Shown: one piece after another, positions 36,140 to 48,382 of the stretch
Layout: every line of letters starts with the position of its first letter
Position numbering within the stretch: the first letter of the stretch is position 1
Source: Neonectria sp. B-13
Taxonomy: Eukaryota; Ascomycota; Sordariomycetes; Hypocreales; Nectriaceae
Direction: 5' to 3'
DNA: 64,000 nt
Assembly (NCBI GenBank): GCA_002682825.1
Contig: NOKP01000016.1
Location: 158,591-222,590, forward strand
Program-made: the position numbers and the translations under genes
The notes under the pieces: model-generated
The model's input: the letters and a program-made list of their open reading frames with translations, nothing else
What the model was told of the DNA's origin: nothing
Database searches by the model: none

Positions 36140-37468
36140 ATGACTCCCGCCCCGGCCGTTCCACCCACGCCCTTCGTGGAGACGATGAACCCTGAGCGTG
36201 CGAGGATGCTGGCTGATGCGGCCAGAGAATCTTCTGTCTGGCCATCGGCGGTGGCTAAGGAGGAAGACGACGATATGCCACTGCCGTTGGTCACCGGAGC
36301 GAATTGTGCCCCTGTCGGCGATGCGTGGTTGAGAGCGAGCCGGGGGCTTAGCAGACCAAATCAGACGCCATCGGGAGGGAGGAACTCTGACAGGGTAATC
36401 AGCTTCTAGAAGCAGCTTTTACCCCCTGAGCAGAAGAGCCTTCGTGGGGGTTTGCAACCAGATGTCAACCCTGTCAAGGTGCTCCCTCCAACAACCATCA
36501 GCAAACGTCCCGCCTCATCGAAACGCTCCTATGCCGAGTTCAGCAAAGACAAGGATACAGTAGCTCCCCTCCCTCGATTGAAAAACGTGCCGAATGTTCC
36601 CTCTCTCGGTCTTGGTCAGTTGGAGCAACCAGCAGCCGTCAGCCATAGCTAACGTCTGCAAGCACCCAAGCCGAGCGACGAAACCGACTACCTTTCGTCT
36701 CTTTTGAAACACCGCCAGCTCCAACTCACACTCAAACATCGTGATCAAGACGGAAATGACTTCAGGAAAACCCACACGATCCAAATCTCCGACGTGGGTC
36801 TGCTTCAGCATCAGGCGCTGTCCCCTGTGCAATGGACCCAAGCTCTTCCCCTCCCCTTCAGCAGCCCTGCTAGTAACTCCCGCACCTCCATGGCCATCGA
36901 GGAGATACGCCGGTGTGTGGAAGGCGAGTTGTTGGAAGATGTGTGGGCTGGTCTATCATCGCGGATGAAGTACGAGTACGCCCACCAGCTTCGCAAGATT
37001 GTCGACAAGTTGCGGAGCCATGCTGGAGGGGGGAGGCGGGGCTCTGCACAGTCTGGAAACCATGTGCTCTTCCTGGACAAGCACGCGAATCACACGTACT
37101 ACGCCGTACGCCGCAACACGTCTCCGAAGCAATTTATTGCCTTCCTCGTGTCCACATTTCATAAAAGCGTCCCTGCCAGGGTCGCGCAGTCCCTAGCCGC
37201 CGCATTCGGGACCAAAGGCAAGCTGTTGCTGTCGCACTCGAACCTTTGCCCCAAGAACATCATTGTGAACGAGGGGAAGGTTGCATGGATTTTGGGCTGG
37301 GACTGTGCGGGTCATTACCCTAATTGGTGGGAGTACGTCAAGTTCTTCGAGGCCAGAACTGGAATGGAGAACCAGGACTGGTATGAATATGCGGGTGTGA
37401 TATTCACCACAGAGTATCCCAGTCAACTGGCGGCTTATCAGGGGTTGGCGAGATGCCAACAGCCGTGA
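36140..37468 (+). pseudogene. Degenerate APH/choline-kinase-like protein with in-frame stop
   Basis: The frame from ATG 36140 is open to a single TAG at 36407-36409, then continues in the same frame to a 48-bp intron (36615-36662; GTCAGT donor, GCTAAC branch, GCAAG acceptor) and on to TGA at 37466-37468. Read through the TAG, the product would be about 426 residues. The last 150 residues clearly resemble fungal aminoglycoside-phosphotransferase/choline-kinase-like proteins, with NIIVNEGKVAWILGWD and PNWWEYVKFFEA. Two essential residues are lost: the catalytic-loop HGD is HSN (37235-37243) and the metal-binding Asp of LDW is Gly (37295-37297). The N-terminal half is low-complexity. A GT..AG pair (36395-36409) would remove the stop in frame, but 15 bp is too short for an intron. 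Alternatives are a longer unseen intron, a shorter protein from a downstream ATG such as 36890, or an assembly error. Catalytic inactivity is well supported; pseudogene status is less sure. Confidence 0.6.
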
Positions 37469-37680
37469 GGTGGATCCGCATGTTTAGGGCTTGAGCACAT
37501 CAAGTGCTGCCTGGGGCGTTGTGGTCGATCACGGAGCAAGGGCTACTGAGGTTCATGGTTGTACTGTTTGGTCATATCTTGTATTGCAGGTGCTTGACGT
37601 ACTGTACACGAGATACACATGGCACAAAGCGCCTACATGCGTCACATGCTGACCTTCCAATCCCACAAGCTCAAGCTCGT

Positions 37681-38480
37681 CTATTTCTCAAAACGCTTAG
37701 AGACGGTGCCCCAGTTGACTACATCCCAGATGGCACTGAAGTACTCGGCCTTGCGGTTCTGGTATTGCAGGTAGTATGCGTGCTCCCAGGCGTCGATGCC
37801 GAGAAGGGGCTCGAGGTTGCCGATGACGGGGTCCTGGTTGGGGCGGGTGACGACGCTGAGGGTGCCCGAGGTCTTGTCCTTGACGAGCCAGGCCCAGCCA
37901 GAGCCCTGGATGCCGGCGAGGGCGGCGTTGGTCTGCTTCTGGAGGGTCTCGAAGGAGCCGAAGTCCTCGTTGATGGCAGTCTGTGGTGAATGTCAGTCAA
38001 CTGATTTCAATATGTCAATGGATGCTGGAGACTCACCAGGAGCTTGCCCTCGGGCTCACCACCGCCGCCCTTGCCTTTGGGGGCGAGGTTCTCCCAGAAG
38101 AGAGTGTGGTTGACGTGGCCGCCACCGTGGAAGTTGATGAGGGGAGCTTGGGCAGCAACCGTCTTGGCATCGCCATTGGCCTCGGCGATGGCCTCGACAG
38201 CGGCGTTGAAGCCGTTGACGTAGGTCTGATGGTGCTTGGAGTGGTGGAGCTCCATGATGTGCCCGGAGATGGCAGGCTCCAGGGCGCCGTAGTCGTCTAG
38301 CCATGGTCAGCAAGCTGTCTTTTGCCTTTTGCGGGTGGAGGGAGGATGCTCACAGGCCAGGTCGGGCAGAGTGGCCTTGCCGCGGACGAAGCTGGTGGTG
38401 GCCATGGCGGCAATGGGCTTGGCGGCGCGGGCGCGGAGGCCGGCGCGCAGGGCGGAGGTTCGCATGAGGGCGGAGGCCAT
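37681..38480 (-). CDS. sod2: Mitochondrial manganese superoxide dismutase, three exons (228 aa)
   Basis: Exons are 38480-38354, 38296-38037 and 37980-37681 with introns of 57 and 56 bp; the sum is 229 codons. The enzyme converts superoxide to H2O2 and O2 in the mitochondrial matrix. Residues 1 to about 35 form an Arg/Ala-rich, acid-free presequence. The mature part has the Fe/Mn-SOD alpha-hairpin domain ([23 protein letters not shown]) and the C-terminal domain. Metal ligands are His60, His106 (GHVNHTLFW), Asp192 and His196 ([10 protein letters not shown]). The GGG stretch before HVNH and GSGWAWLV fit the Mn form. The KGKGGGGEP loop is typical of fungal mitochondrial homologues. The gene converges on the kinase-like locus, with about 210 bp between stop codons. 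Confidence 0.95.
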
Positions 38481-39661
38481 TGTGACGGTGATGGAGTGGA
38501 AGCTATTCAGAGGTGGGGTTTCGTCAGTTATGGGGTTCGGCTATCGGAGCTATCGATGCAAGTTGAACAAGAAGCCGATAAGAGATCAATTGATGCCTTT
38601 TTACGCTGGAGGCTTTTTGGGGAGGTGAAGATTGAGGGTTGGAATCGAGGGCCAGGGCAACTTACGGGTTTGGGGAGATTTGGAGGGGGGTGATGATGTC
38701 AAAAGGATGGAAGATTCGGAATTCGGGCTACGTCGAGGAACTTGGATGAATTGCCGAGCTGCGTGGGTGCCATGAGTTCAGCGTTTCGTCATTCGCTGGG
38801 AGCTTGGACCGAAACGGGGCTGGAATGACGATGTTTTGTGGCTAGGGGTAGTGTAGTGTGTGGCTGGAGGTTGTCAACCATCTGATCTGTTATCAAAGAG
38901 ATAAGTCTATTAATTGATGGGCTCACGGATCTATCTTCTTTCTTATAAACCATACTTCATCCCAAAGGGCGTCGAATGACATCGGCCCTTAACTTACATC
39001 CGTATACCATCACGTTTAGTCCTTCGCCCTCTTCGCTACCCGAGGCGCGAGGAACAGCATACAGCTAATCACGGTCTTGGACAGCAAGCTTGACCGCAGC
39101 TATGGCTCGGAGCCGAAGGAAGCTCGGGGGGACGTCGAGGAATGGAAGAGACTGCTGGGGCTATATCCGGAGGCTGCCCGATCTCGGAATGCCGAGGAGT
39201 GGAGTCGTTGCGTCCGAAGAAGCCGAACGCAGAGTTGCTGAGGCTGCGCTGCGAACTTCATGATATGACGGATGGTGCGAATGATAGCGGATTGAGGTCA
39301 TGGCTTTGCAGTTGTTTGCTACCGGATAGGAGAGTTGTGTCGAGAGACACATCCGAGAGGAATGGCGCTGAGAAGAAAAAAGCGACAATAGACGACCAAA
39401 GCCTCACAGTGGACCAATAGGCTCTGCACCATTGCCAATTGTGTCCGAGGAGCTTAGACATCCCGTAAGTTTGACGACAACTTCCCAAGAGCTCTAGGGT
39501 AGGCGGCATGGAACGAAGTCAAGCATCCCCAGATTATGTCATCGCCTAGTCGCGTCTTCCGCTCATCAACGCGTTGTCGGGTAAAAGTGCCCCTCCACCA
39601 CGATCACCGCCCGCATCACCACACCAAGGGTAAAAAAAAAAAGAAAGGCCTCTCTCTCACC
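38481..39661. other. Divergent promoter region between sod2 and psf3
   Basis: About 1.2 kb separate the start codons of two divergently transcribed genes. Frames here are short and uninformative. It presumably holds both promoters; an A-run at 39631-39644 lies just before the psf3 ATG. Confidence 0.6.
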
Positions 39662-40254
39662 ATGTCGTACTACGACATCGACTCCATCCTCACGGACGCG
39701 GAGGTATACACCGCCCACGATCCCCCTCACGACACGCCCTGACTCTGCCCTCCCAGAAAGTCCCCTGCCAGTTCGAGATCGACGTGGCGTACCTCGGCCA
39801 CCTCGACAACTCGGCCACGGGCCTCAAGTCCGGCACGCCGCTGTCCCTCCCGCTGTGGCTCGCCGAGATGCTCGCCATCTCCACGCTGCCCGACGACGCC
39901 GGCGCCCCGCTGACGCTCAACCTGCCGCCGTGCCTGTCGCCCGTGGTGCTCGCGGCGCTGGCCGCCGACCCGCGCGCCGTGGCCCTGCGCGACCAGTCGC
40001 CGCACTTCTACGGCGTCGGCGTGCGCATGCTGGACCTGTTCGACGAGAAGGCCATCGCCGACGTGCTGCGCCGCACCTTTGTCGTGCGCGCCGCCGACGT
40101 GGGCCTGCACGCGCGCAAGGCCGACGAGGGCGTGGGGGGCCGCGGCGAGGAGTTCCTGCGCGGGCTGGACGAGTGGGAGCGCGGGCTGTTTCGCCGCGCG
40201 CATGAGGGCGTCAAGGGCGCCAAGGAGTGGGCGGACAAGGTGAAGAAGGCGTGA
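39662..40254 (+). CDS. psf3: GINS complex subunit Psf3, two exons (179 aa)
   Basis: Exon 1 is 39662-39703 (14 codons), intron 53 bp, exon 2 is 39757-40254. Psf3 is one of four GINS subunits; GINS joins Cdc45 and Mcm2-7 in the replicative CMG helicase in the nucleus. The start MSYYDIDSILTDAE and the following KVPCQFEIDVAYLGHLD are characteristic, as is LKSGTPLSLPLWLAEMLA (about 40-57). The C-terminal half is helical, with FYGVGVRMLDLF and LRRTFVVRAADV. Length agrees with the family. Without the short first exon the ATG would be missed and the protein truncated. The sequence is strongly GC-biased at third positions. Confidence 0.93.
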
Positions 40255-41381
40255 GCAGTGCCAGATGCAGACGCGGGCGCAGGAGCCGATGCGTTAGGTG
40301 CGTAGCTGTGGGGGTTCACTACGTGGGGGATGACGACGAGGGATACCCGTGATACAGATACACAGGATAATGTGACCATGATAATGCAATAATCATTCAA
40401 CTTGAATTCTCTGACACATGCAAGGGGTTCAAAGCGTGCGTCTTTCAGCACGTTGTCGGCTCCCGACTCCTACGTCTCGAGCCAACCAGGCTAGGTACTC
40501 ATACATCCGCTCAGGTATTTTCCAACCGAACGACATGCCCAACTTTTCCCACGTGCCTCCAAGTAACCCCGTGTTCCTTTCGTCTTCGTTCCCTTCCCAG
40601 CATACAACACATGTCCAGCACACGCCCGCCGTGTGCGACCCATACCTGACCCGGGCTTTACCACCGGTCCGTTATCAAAACGCCTTCCTCTTCCCCTTCC
40701 CAAACCCCAGCTCCTCGCGGAAGCTGATGCCGTGTACAAGTAAACCCAGAGGGACTCCTATTTTCTTCCCTTCCCAGTAACCCTGACAGCCTCCAAGCCC
40801 CAATGTATAAAATCCGCACGAACGAAGCACTTTCGATTCGTGACATAAACGTTGAGGGCCGATTCCGCAGCAGCGGTCGGCCATGAATCTGATATCCCTT
40901 GACGGGGCAGAAGAAAGTATGTAACGTATTCCCACCAGTTTCCAAGGGAGGATTAACAATAGCAGATCAAATCAATCAGCAGCCTCAGAAAATGACGCCA
41001 AACGAGGTAACATGGGAAATCATAAGGAAAAAACGACTCTTGCAAATAGGCATTAGAGTAGAAGGAGAAGGAGGACCAGGCCAACTACCCTGCACACCTT
41101 GAAGAGTTTTTGGCCCTTCTGGAGTGCGAGACTAGTGCCCGAGGAATGTATGTGGTTGTTGAGATCGTAAATCATGAATGTCGAAACCGGTTTTTTTTTT
41201 CTTTTCTTTTTCTTGTTCCTTTCACTTGTCCCTTGGGATATGGAGTGTCTACCACGACCCTGACCTGAGGCCGAGCATGGTTCCGGCACACAAAACTGGT
41301 GAAAACTGGTGGTGGGAGATGTGCAAGACGAGCCAAGAAGAAGAAATCGCCGTCCAAGATGACGGTCAACTGGGACCCCAT
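40255..41381. other. Convergent 3' flanks of psf3 and C2H2 genes
   Basis: This lies between two convergent genes. No coding frame with protein character is visible. An A/G-rich run on the minus strand (about 41190-41225) probably belongs to the 3' UTR of the C2H2 gene. Confidence 0.6.
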
Positions 41382-43434
41382 TCAAGCCCACATCGCGCCC
41401 GAGACGTTGAGCTGAGTCATGTCTTGGAACGTTGAGGGTGTGATGGTGTTGGAAGACGACAGATTAGTGCCGTAAACCGACGCGTCCTGCTCCGAAAAGG
41501 CATACTCGGTATCCAAGCCGGTGAGGGGGGAGCTATCGGAGTATGGCGAGAATCCAAATCCGCCAGATGCAGAGGAGATGGGCCCCATGTCGGCAGCCAC
41601 ACCCAAGATGGCATGTGCATCAGTAGCACCGTCCACAGTGAGATCGTAGTTTTCCATCTCAAAGGGGCTCATGTTGCTACCGATCCCTGAGAACATCTCC
41701 ATTTGGGTATTCACAGTGACGTCTGGAACTTCAGAATCTGCCATCTCCGCATCGAGATCGTCTTCTTCGGGACCGAGATCATCTTGCTGGTCAATCTTGA
41801 CGAGCTTCTCCTCAAACCACAACTTGAGATCGGCCATAGGAGGCCAGTCACCTCCCCCCTTGCCACCCCGCCTTTCGTCGACACCCTTGTTCTTTCCACG
41901 CGGAGTCTTGGGCTTGAAGTGCGTGCGACGAAGATGCGCGGCCGCATTGTAGTAGGCTCCGTACTGCTTACCGGCGACACAGGCTTTGCATTTGGACAAG
42001 GGGTTGATTGCCTGAACCTTGGATTCGAGGCCAACAGTGGCGGGGTCGCGGCAGATGAACTTCTTGACGACGCCCTCGTGCTTTGCGTTGACGTGTCGTC
42101 GAAGTTCATGATCCCCTCTAAAGCCTTCAGGATGCTCACTGCACTGGTCGCAAAAGACTTTGGGGTGCTTAGGCCGCTGGTAGTTGCTCTTGTTGACAAG
42201 CATCCTGGCCTCCTTTTTGTGCGCAGCTTGGCTGGCGCTGGTCTTCATCGCTGGCTCCTGAGGTCTGGGAGCGAGGGATGTCGACGCTGCCTGCTGGATG
42301 ATACGTTCCCGAGCCACCTTGGCCCGGAGTTCCAGAGTGGAAGCAGTTGACTTCGTGCTGGCCATGCTGGTGTTGGAGATGGATCGCTCCATGTTGGCCG
42401 AGTCCGGAGAAGATAGGAAAGAGTTGCCGTTGGGAGCCGACGAAGCGTACTGATGAGGCGCCGTAGCGGGAAGACTGGCACCCAGACCAAGGAGGACCTG
42501 ATCATGGGCAGGACGCTTGGTGCCGGGGTACACCCCGTTGGCCGTGTTGAGGGAGAAGAACGAGTCCTGTGAGAGGAACGCGTCGTTGCCCTGGGACTGA
42601 GATGAGGCAAGGCGGCCCATGTCGACGGCACCAATGTTGTCGAATGAGCTGTTTTGGCGGGTCAGAGGACTTGTCGTCTCAGCAGCAGATGAACCGGATA
42701 TCATCGAAGGGCAGCCTGAAGGGATGGTGTATTGAAACATGTCGTTGGAAGTATCATTAGGTCTGGACGGTAGATATGACTCTAATCCCTGTTGCGACTC
42801 GTCCCAGCGAGCCAGAAAGACATCGGGATCCAAGCCGAAGCCGGAGAGAGGGGTACTTTCTTGTACACTGGGAAGACGCTGCGAGGGACCACCCTGAAGG
42901 GACTGGTTTGCAGGCTCATCGTGAGACGAACAGAATCGGTCCAGGGCTGGGTTGCCGGCAGGGGCGAGGGGAGCGATGGGACCGGTCTGGACGAAAGGCA
43001 TGTTGGACTCGGAGCGATTTGAGATGCTGCGACTCATGAGCGTAGCTGAGCCCGATTGCTGGGAAAAAGCCCGCCTTTGGCGCTTATGGGCATGGAACCT
43101 GACGTCTCGATCCTAAGGATTGTATGTTAGTCGGCGCAACGGGCGAGAGCGATATGGGAGGTTGTACCATCAATGACGAGGGCGTCTGAGTGGTGTAGCT
43201 GATGGTAGACTTGCTACGGGCAAGGGCATTGCCCTTCGCACTTGGGATGACATAGTGAGGGAGCTGGAAGCCACCGTGTGCTACAGGAACGTCGCCGGCG
43301 ATGGGATTTGATGCGGAGGCGTCGGCGCTGAGCTGGGCTTGGAGGAGCTTCTCGAGACGGGCACTTCGAGCGTTTGCCTCTTGTAGCTGACGGTGTAGCT
43401 CCTCGACTGTGTTGGCGTCTCCGTGTAAACTCAT
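41382..43434 (-). CDS. C2H2-type zinc-finger regulator, two exons (665 aa)
   Basis: Exon 1 is 43434-43168 and exon 2 is 43112-41382, joined across a 55-bp intron with a CTAAC branch; the sum is 666 codons. The N-terminus (about 8-40) is a short Glu/Leu/Arg helix likely to form a coiled coil. A long Ser/Thr/Pro/Gln-rich disordered region follows, with RSISNRS and [14 protein letters not shown] motifs likely to be phosphorylated. Two finger-like units lie at Cys410/Cys413 with His429/His434 (FCDQC...RRHVNAKH) and at Cys464/Cys467 with His482/His487 (CKAC...HLRRTH), separated by KKFICRDP. The C-terminus is acidic, as in activation domains. I recall this paired-finger arrangement from fungal nuclear proteins of uncertain role. 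It is probably a DNA-binding regulator; targets are unknown. Confidence 0.86.
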
Positions 43435-43889
43435 GTTGCGACGGCCGTCTTGAAGTGATGAAGGACCGGAAGAACAGGGCAAAAGCGAGGATAGGACGAG
43501 AGAGGAGGGGCTAAGACGGGGTAGCCTAGGCGCGAGCTGGATGAGTTCCCAAGAACGGGCAAGGCGAGCTGAGACAATCCCGATGTCGATGGGGAAGACA
43601 CCACGGCGGCAAGGTGGAAGCGGATCGACCGGTTCGTGAAAGCAGGACCAAGGATGAAGATCTGGGGCGGGAACTGGTGGCAAATCCCAAATATCAAAGC
43701 AAGGCGCCTTTTCGTAGGTGGAGGATTAGTCTGGAGTCGACAGAGATGACGAGAAGAAAGAGAAGAAGGGAGAAGCAAAGCATGAGTGAGTTGGCGATAG
43801 GCGTGGATTAAAAGTAGGAGCCAGGATACGGCGAACAACAGGCGGCCAGTGGTTTAGAACGAGGCTTCGAGATTCCCCACCGAGAGGGC

Positions 43890-43935
43890 AGGGGAGCAGG
43901 GGAGCAGGGGAACAGGGGAGGAAGAGAGCAGGGGG
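43890..43935. repeat. Imperfect CAGGGGAG repeat
   Basis: Purine-rich units CAGGGGAG/CAGGGGAA recur four to five times in the C2H2 gene leader or promoter. Confidence 0.7.
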
Positions 43936-44121
43936 GTGTTGTTTGAATGGAGAAGAGTGGATATGGGCTTGGAGGCATGGGTGTGAGGTGTGATGTGTGA
44001 TGGAAGTCCAGGATGTGAGTGAGAGAGTGTGTGTGTGGATGGAAAAAGAGGTGGTGTGTAGTAAGGATGAGATGGGATAGTTGTGTTAGGGCGAGGAGAT
44101 GCGGTGAGTTGAATGCCTGTC

Positions 44122-44147
44122 TGCGTGTGCGTGTGCGTGTGCGTGTC
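44122..44147. repeat. (GTGTGC)n microsatellite
   Basis: Four units of a 6-bp alternating purine-pyrimidine repeat, upstream of the C2H2 gene. Confidence 0.75.
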
Positions 44148-47081
44148 TTGTCTCCATGGTGGACTTGCTCGTACCTTATTATGCTAGAACGTTTAGACGG
44201 AGAGGAGGATAGAAGAGAACGAATTCAGAGATTGAAAGAGTGAGCATTCGTACGCGTGAAGAGGGTGTAGGAATGCAGCAAGGGGGCGTGCGATGGGAGG
44301 CTTGAAAGTGGGTGCTTGAAAGCCGAAGCTCATGCTCATGCTCATGCTCGCGCCGCTACTGCTGCCGCTGCGATGATGACGATGCGAAGGATGGATGGCA
44401 GGACGCAGCTCCAGAGCGAGACTGTGAGAGACTGACTGATGAGAGCGTAGACGTACTAAGACGGGAGTGTGTGAGAGTGGAGTGGACCTACCTGAGGGCT
44501 GGCTTGAGCTGGCACGGCCGGGTGGGGTGGAGTCGGACTTGCTGACTCCCGTGACGACTGACGACTGACGGCTGACGGCTTGACGACTGACGACGACTTG
44601 TGGGCGCGGACTTGCACCCACTAAAACACCACCTCACTGACACCGACACCACCGACATCACTGACAGACACCACTGGCACCACCCGCCGGGCGCCACTGA
44701 GCCACTCCGGGAACCCACTGAAAAAACCACCCACCTCCACTGAACACGTCCCATTCCACCCATCCCATCCCATCCGGCTGCGGGCGCCCACACTGCCCGT
44801 CCAGAGACGCCCGACCACGGTGAAGCTGGGCGTCCAGGCTGGCAGCCGGGCCTGTGTGGCGCTGCGGTCGGCTGGTTGTGACAGCGGAAGCCTGCTCGTT
44901 GGTGCAGATATAACCCAATCCCACGACGCCTTCTCAAACACGGGACTTGGGCTCAGGGCCACAGGCAACGCCAAGGGGACAACAAACCCAAGACGGGACT
45001 CGCTCGGCTCGCCCGGGCTGTGCTGTGCTGTGGTGTGCGACGACAGGATGGCGCTACTCCATCGCTTGGACTTGGACTTGTTTCTTGCTCGTGCTCGGGC
45101 TCGGGTTCGCTCGTCCTTGATGAATACCGTGCGCATCGCAGCCTCCGATCAATCCATGGATGTCGTGCAGCGCCGACCACGGCCCTATTTCGTCCCACTC
45201 CTCAACACCAACTTCGTCACCGGCTCCCATTACACACACTTGACACGCTACCTTCCTGCAAATATGTCGAAATTGTCGTGAGACAGACAAACAAACACTG
45301 AGACACAGATCCCCGCGATCCAACGCTTGGGCGTTCTTCATTCCTTCTTCTCAAACCCAACCGTGGAGACGTACGTATGTAATCGGTTTCGTCGACGTCA
45401 ACGAGCATCATCATCACCATTCCCAACGGGGCGGCCTGCCCAAAAAACCGGGCAGGGGCTTGGGCACACCGGTCGCAGAAGCAATATATAACAACCCTAC
45501 AGACTACAACTCATCAATCAACCGGGCCAGATCCTGGGCTTTCGCCGTGCATTACGGTCTGGTGTGCGCCGCCGCTGGCATCATCCAATCCCAGATGCAG
45601 GGAACACGAAGGCTATGACTTAAACTAACAGAGATAGAACAAAAAGCAAAAATAGCAAAAAATAGCAACCACCCGGAGACTCGCTCTCGTCAAGGGCCAT
45701 GTTTCGGGGTGTCGTGGATCGTTGGGCGAGTCGGAAAGAGTGGGTAGCGGTGGGCATCTGGGTTGGGGGACAAGGGGAATGTCATCATGGCGCCCACCAC
45801 TTGGACTTGGAAGCGGACACCAAAGAGCTTAGAGCGCCCTAAGGCGGACACCAGACACCCACAAGCGACCCCACGGCCGACCTGGGCAACTGCCATTGAT
45901 TGTCCATCAACCGAACTGCCTGCTAGGGGACCTGGCCTAGGACTCTTGGATGTTGAGTCTCGCTCGAGTCTTGACTCTTCAAACAGTCAAAACTCCAGAC
46001 CAGAAACCAGCGACAGACTCATCATGTCATGCACCAGGGCGCTGGGCCCACTCCGGGCGATGGATATCTCGATGGGACGGCCGCGGATGGGGACAAGAGA
46101 TGAGAAGAGAAATGAAGGAGAGCATCCGTATGGCTGGCCTTGGCACGTTAGACATGGATCCGGGGTAGAGATGGACGATGATCCCATTTTCCTTATTTCA
46201 TCGTTGATTCGCGTTCCCAAGCATGCAAGCATTCCCGCCATGACCCGGCGAGCTAGGTGCGGTGCGTCTGAATCAACTCCCGGCGACATTACAGTAGCAA
46301 TGGAAGTGCCAACGAACGAAGGACTATGGGACTGACACCCTCTTGGACGCGGACTCGCAACCACTGCCCAGACGATTACACCTGCACCTGGGTAACCAAC
46401 CGACCGAGTCAGCATCCTTGGCGTGAGATGGAGGATCAGCACGCGACTTCATTCGCCCGGTCTACGAATGCCCTCCATCTCACCTCTGGCTCTCCCATGC
46501 TATGCCATCTCATCCGCCGCATCAACTAATACGCCTGGCCAGACCCCCCTGCAACGCCTTATTAGTCCGGAAGAAGCAGTCGGGGCAAAACGAGGCAAGC
46601 ACTCAGACGGGCATCCAACGACTGGCTCTCGATGTGGCGCGGCTCCAACCGGACCCGCCGCCCGCCGTCACGATTGGCTGCCCGTGTCGCCCAGAGTGAG
46701 GCGGGCGGCCCCATTCTGACATCGCACAGAGAGAGACACTGGACACAACACACACACGACACGGTCCCGCGCTGGCGCACACTCTCTCATTACTCACACC
46801 TCCAGATGCAGTGGACTCCGGTCAACGGTTTTCCCGACTACTGGACTAACCCGTACCCGTTCCATCAAGGCGCAAACTGTATTTCGTTCCAAATACGGCC
46901 TGCAGTTGAACGAGAACCCCCCCCCATACGGCCCTATCCCGTGTCCCATCGTCTGCTGCGCCAGTGGGTCGACGATCGTCGCAATCTCATCCCGGTTCTG
47001 CTCGTCCGCAGCACGCATCTCACCCTCTCATCGACGCTGGGCTGGCCACGTCTTCGCGTTCCCGTCTCCATTTGGCACCGG

Positions 47082-47164
47082 GCACTCGCTGGGCGCTGGG
47101 CACTCGCTGGGCGCTGGGCACTCGCTGGGCGCTGGGCACTCGCTGGGCGCTGGGCACTCGCTGG
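47082..47164. repeat. 18-bp minisatellite, 4.6 identical copies
   Basis: The unit GCACTCGCTGGGCGCTGG is repeated four times without change, with a partial fifth copy. Identity of the copies suggests recent expansion. Confidence 0.9.
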
Positions 47165-48382
47165 ACTATTCGACACTACTGGCCGATAAGCGCTGGTGCA
47201 TGCCGGGCACCGCCAACCGACTCCCCCCAACATAACATTGGTTCTGTTGCAACCCAAGCCAGGGCCCAGAGACCACCAACAGACCAGACCAGACCAGACC
47301 AAGCTGACGACCGACGAGACCCGAAACGAACCCGAGGCCAAAAGGGTCCCAGATACAGGCCGCAGCCAAGCATACCATCATCACCTGCCGATGCTTCTTG
47401 ATTCCCCTCGCTTCAGCCCTCAGCCCTCATCCCTCGCATCGATCCGCTTGGTCCATCAAGTTCCCACTCACTGCCCCGTTGCCTCGCTCGCTCCCTGCGT
47501 TGATCATGCTCCAGACCGTTTCAACTGCTTCGCATGCCGATCTCCAACTTTGCTCCAATCATCTGTGCACTTTGTTCTCTCCACCACGCTCAAGACAAAA
47601 CGTGTAAGCCACGACATGGTGGCCCGCCAGAAACGCTAGTTGGATGACTCTTCTCTGTTCCGCCGTGACCTGTTGGTCCCGCTTCAACTGCATCTCTCAA
47701 GGTCGGTCTAGATTAAACACCTCCAAAGCCTGATTGAACCCATCACAAGTGGCTTGGCCACAGACACGCAGAGCCTCGTCCCTGGAGAGCGCCTACTGCG
47801 AAGCCGCCTCTCCTTCCAAAGGTCCGATGGCGTACTCTCGCACACCGCTTTACGCTGTGCTTCCTCCATAACCAGGCAATGTGCATTGTGCGTCTCATCC
47901 GAGACTTCCGATTCGCCCCAATCTGGTTCCTAAGCCTCCGAGAGATGCGTACGGCGTCTTGGGGGAACACAGCCAAGCAGCCTGATTGTGGCCGCTGCAT
48001 CACCCGCATGGTCCAACGTGTAAGCCCAAGCCACTGAGACATCAAGCTGCCCTCCGCTCCTTGCGCTTCCTATATGCACCAATAGCCGTATTGCTTTGCT
48101 AGAACATCGTGACCGATGGCGTCTCTTGGCCCTGATACGTTGAGAAGGAGTAGACTTACTACCTTTTTACGTCCTATGTCCAGGCTTTGTATACCTTATT
48201 GATGATGAGGTGTAGGGCGTGCTCTCTTGATCTCTGTTTCCACTCGCCTATGTGGCTTCTAGGTAGCAGTTAGTGTATCTCGACTATGTAGCTTGGCCTT
48301 CTTGCTACGATGGCATCTATACTATGACCTTTCTCGCCAGGTGGAGTGGAACTGCTGTAGCTTTGTACATCATTGGCAGTTA

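Larger units (their letters stand above)
43435..48382. other. Five-kilobase non-coding stretch with many simple repeats
   Basis: The left part is the promoter and C/T-rich (minus strand) leader of the C2H2 gene. No gene is supported in the rest. Several simple-sequence tracts occur: CAGGGGAG-like (43890-43935), GTGTGC (44122-44147), CATGCT-like (44329-44352), ACTGACG-like (44552-44600), CCAGA (47280-47300) and an 18-bp minisatellite (47082-47164). A minus-strand frame at 47743-48036 has an ATG but no recognised family. Confidence 0.5.

Noticed and set aside
36395..36409. A 15-bp GT..AG intron that would remove the TAG in the kinase-like locus
   Set aside because: Fungal introns below about 40 bp are not spliced in normal practice. 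The GT..AG match is likely coincidence, though it preserves frame.
45763..46335. Plus-strand 190-codon frame
   Set aside because: No domain, no splice context, and overlap with a minus-strand frame of similar length. It is probably chance in a non-coding region.
47743..48036. Minus-strand Arg-rich frame of about 97 codons
   Set aside because: It has an ATG but no homologue I recognise, and no splice or promoter evidence. It could be a decayed fragment but cannot be supported.
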